Shown here one piece after another: positions 5,065 through 5,477 of a stretch of 5,477 nucleotides of DNA. Both the position numbers and the translations under genes were made by a program. Position 1 is the first letter of the stretch, and each line of letters opens with the position of its first letter. This DNA is from Bacteroidota bacterium. Its GTDB lineage: Bacteria; Bacteroidota; Bacteroidia; Bacteroidales; UBA1715. The stretch covers positions 1 through 5,477 of the forward strand of contig JAJUFK010000170.1 of the NCBI GenBank assembly GCA_029266015.1, given 5' to 3'. Under the pieces are notes generated by a model, which searched no databases, was not told where the DNA came from, and saw only the letters and a list, made by a program, of their open reading frames with translations.

Positions 5065-5477
5065 TTACAATTGTTGTTTTTGCTCTTGTACTATATTGTA
5101 TTTCATATAATTATACCAATACGCCACGTATGCTAAATTACTTTGCAGTTGCATTACCCACATATTGTTTACTTGAAATTCTTGAGGCAAACATACCGAA
5201 ATTTGTCGAGTAAATGAAAAATAATCTTCAATAAACAATGTACACATATGAGCAATTTTTGTTGCAAACTTATTATCACCAATTTGTAATGCCTGTTGAT
5301 ACATTTCTATTGCAAATCCAACATCTTGTACTACATCATGTAACAATACTTTTTCAAATTTTTTGCCGTTCAGCCCGTCGCCACTCAAAAACTCAGGAAA
5401 AATAAACCCGAGTGAGGCAACAAAAATTTTTGTGCAAAAACATTTCCCTGGCACAACAGCCGACAACTGGAACGACT
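5065..5477 (-). CDS. Unrecognised protein, N-terminus cut by window edge
   Basis: The frame is open to the window edge on the minus strand, with 136 codons plus a TAA stop visible. A TTG at 5466 could be called as a start, but the frame continues upstream of it (Ser-Phe-Gln) to the edge, so I treat the gene as partial. I do not recognise the family. The visible part begins with a Cys-containing stretch (GKCFCTK) and a short hydrophobic segment (IFVASLGFIF). The rest is probably helical, for example DVVQDVGFAIEMYQQALQIG and the aromatic-rich WVMQLQSNLAYVAYWYNYMK, ending in a Gln/Lys-rich tail. No catalytic motif, signal peptide or clear transmembrane helix is visible. Its stop is 8 nt before the deacetylase ATG on the same strand, so it is likely the upstream member of the same operon. 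Composition matches its neighbours, so it gives no sign of recent transfer. Confidence 0.7.
   Translation of the reverse strand, partial: SFQLSAVVPGKCFCTKIFVASLGFIFPEFLSGDGLNGKKFEKVLLHDVVQDVGFAIEMYQQALQIGDNKFATKIAHMCTLFIEDYFSFTRQISVCLPQEFQVNNMWVMQLQSNLAYVAYWYNYMKYNIVQEQKQQL

Noticed and set aside
5464..5466. TTG at 5466 as the start of the rightmost minus-strand gene
   Set aside because: The frame stays open to the window edge and TTG starts are uncommon; a start outside the window is more likely.

Overview
The window looks like chromosomal DNA from an AT-rich member of the Bacteroidota. The evidence is a FolC with the motif set I associate with that phylum, a textbook Bacteroidota promoter (TTTG, 19-nt gap, TATCTTTG) in front of the tRNA genes, tRNA genes without an encoded CCA, and protein starts preceded by A/T-rich sequence rather than a Shine-Dalgarno. 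The assignment below phylum level is open.

Left part, plus strand (1-1576). The window opens inside folC, which lacks only its first few codons. Six bases after its stop begins a compact stable-RNA unit: promoter, tRNA-Val(UAC), a perfect 10-bp hairpin, tRNA-Asn(GUU) and a strong intrinsic terminator. Middle (1577-1829): a non-coding strip where the plus-strand tRNA unit and a minus-strand gene cluster converge. It carries several palindromes and a large imperfect inverted repeat, but no credible gene.

Right part, minus strand (5477 down to 1830). Four tightly packed genes with gaps of 8, 2 and 6 nt probably form one operon. In transcription order they are: an unrecognised protein cut by the window edge; a cytoplasmic-looking NodB-type polysaccharide deacetylase with an intact active site; a 650-residue membrane protein; and a small secreted, probably outer-membrane beta-barrel protein. 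The 650-residue protein joins an intact family-2 glycosyltransferase to a membrane and nucleotide-fold module of the WcaJ/WbaP type and to a shrunken phosphoglycosyl transferase domain. Glycosyltransferase plus deacetylase suggests synthesis or modification of a cell-envelope glycan or glycolipid; the substrate cannot be read from the sequence.

The most interesting item is the end of that large protein. It keeps the start and the last third of a polyprenyl-phosphate sugar-phosphate transferase but has lost the middle, including the catalytic Asp-Glu pair. It therefore looks like a non-catalytic transferase scaffold fused to a working glycosyltransferase. I saw no CRISPR array, insertion sequence, phage gene or toxin system.
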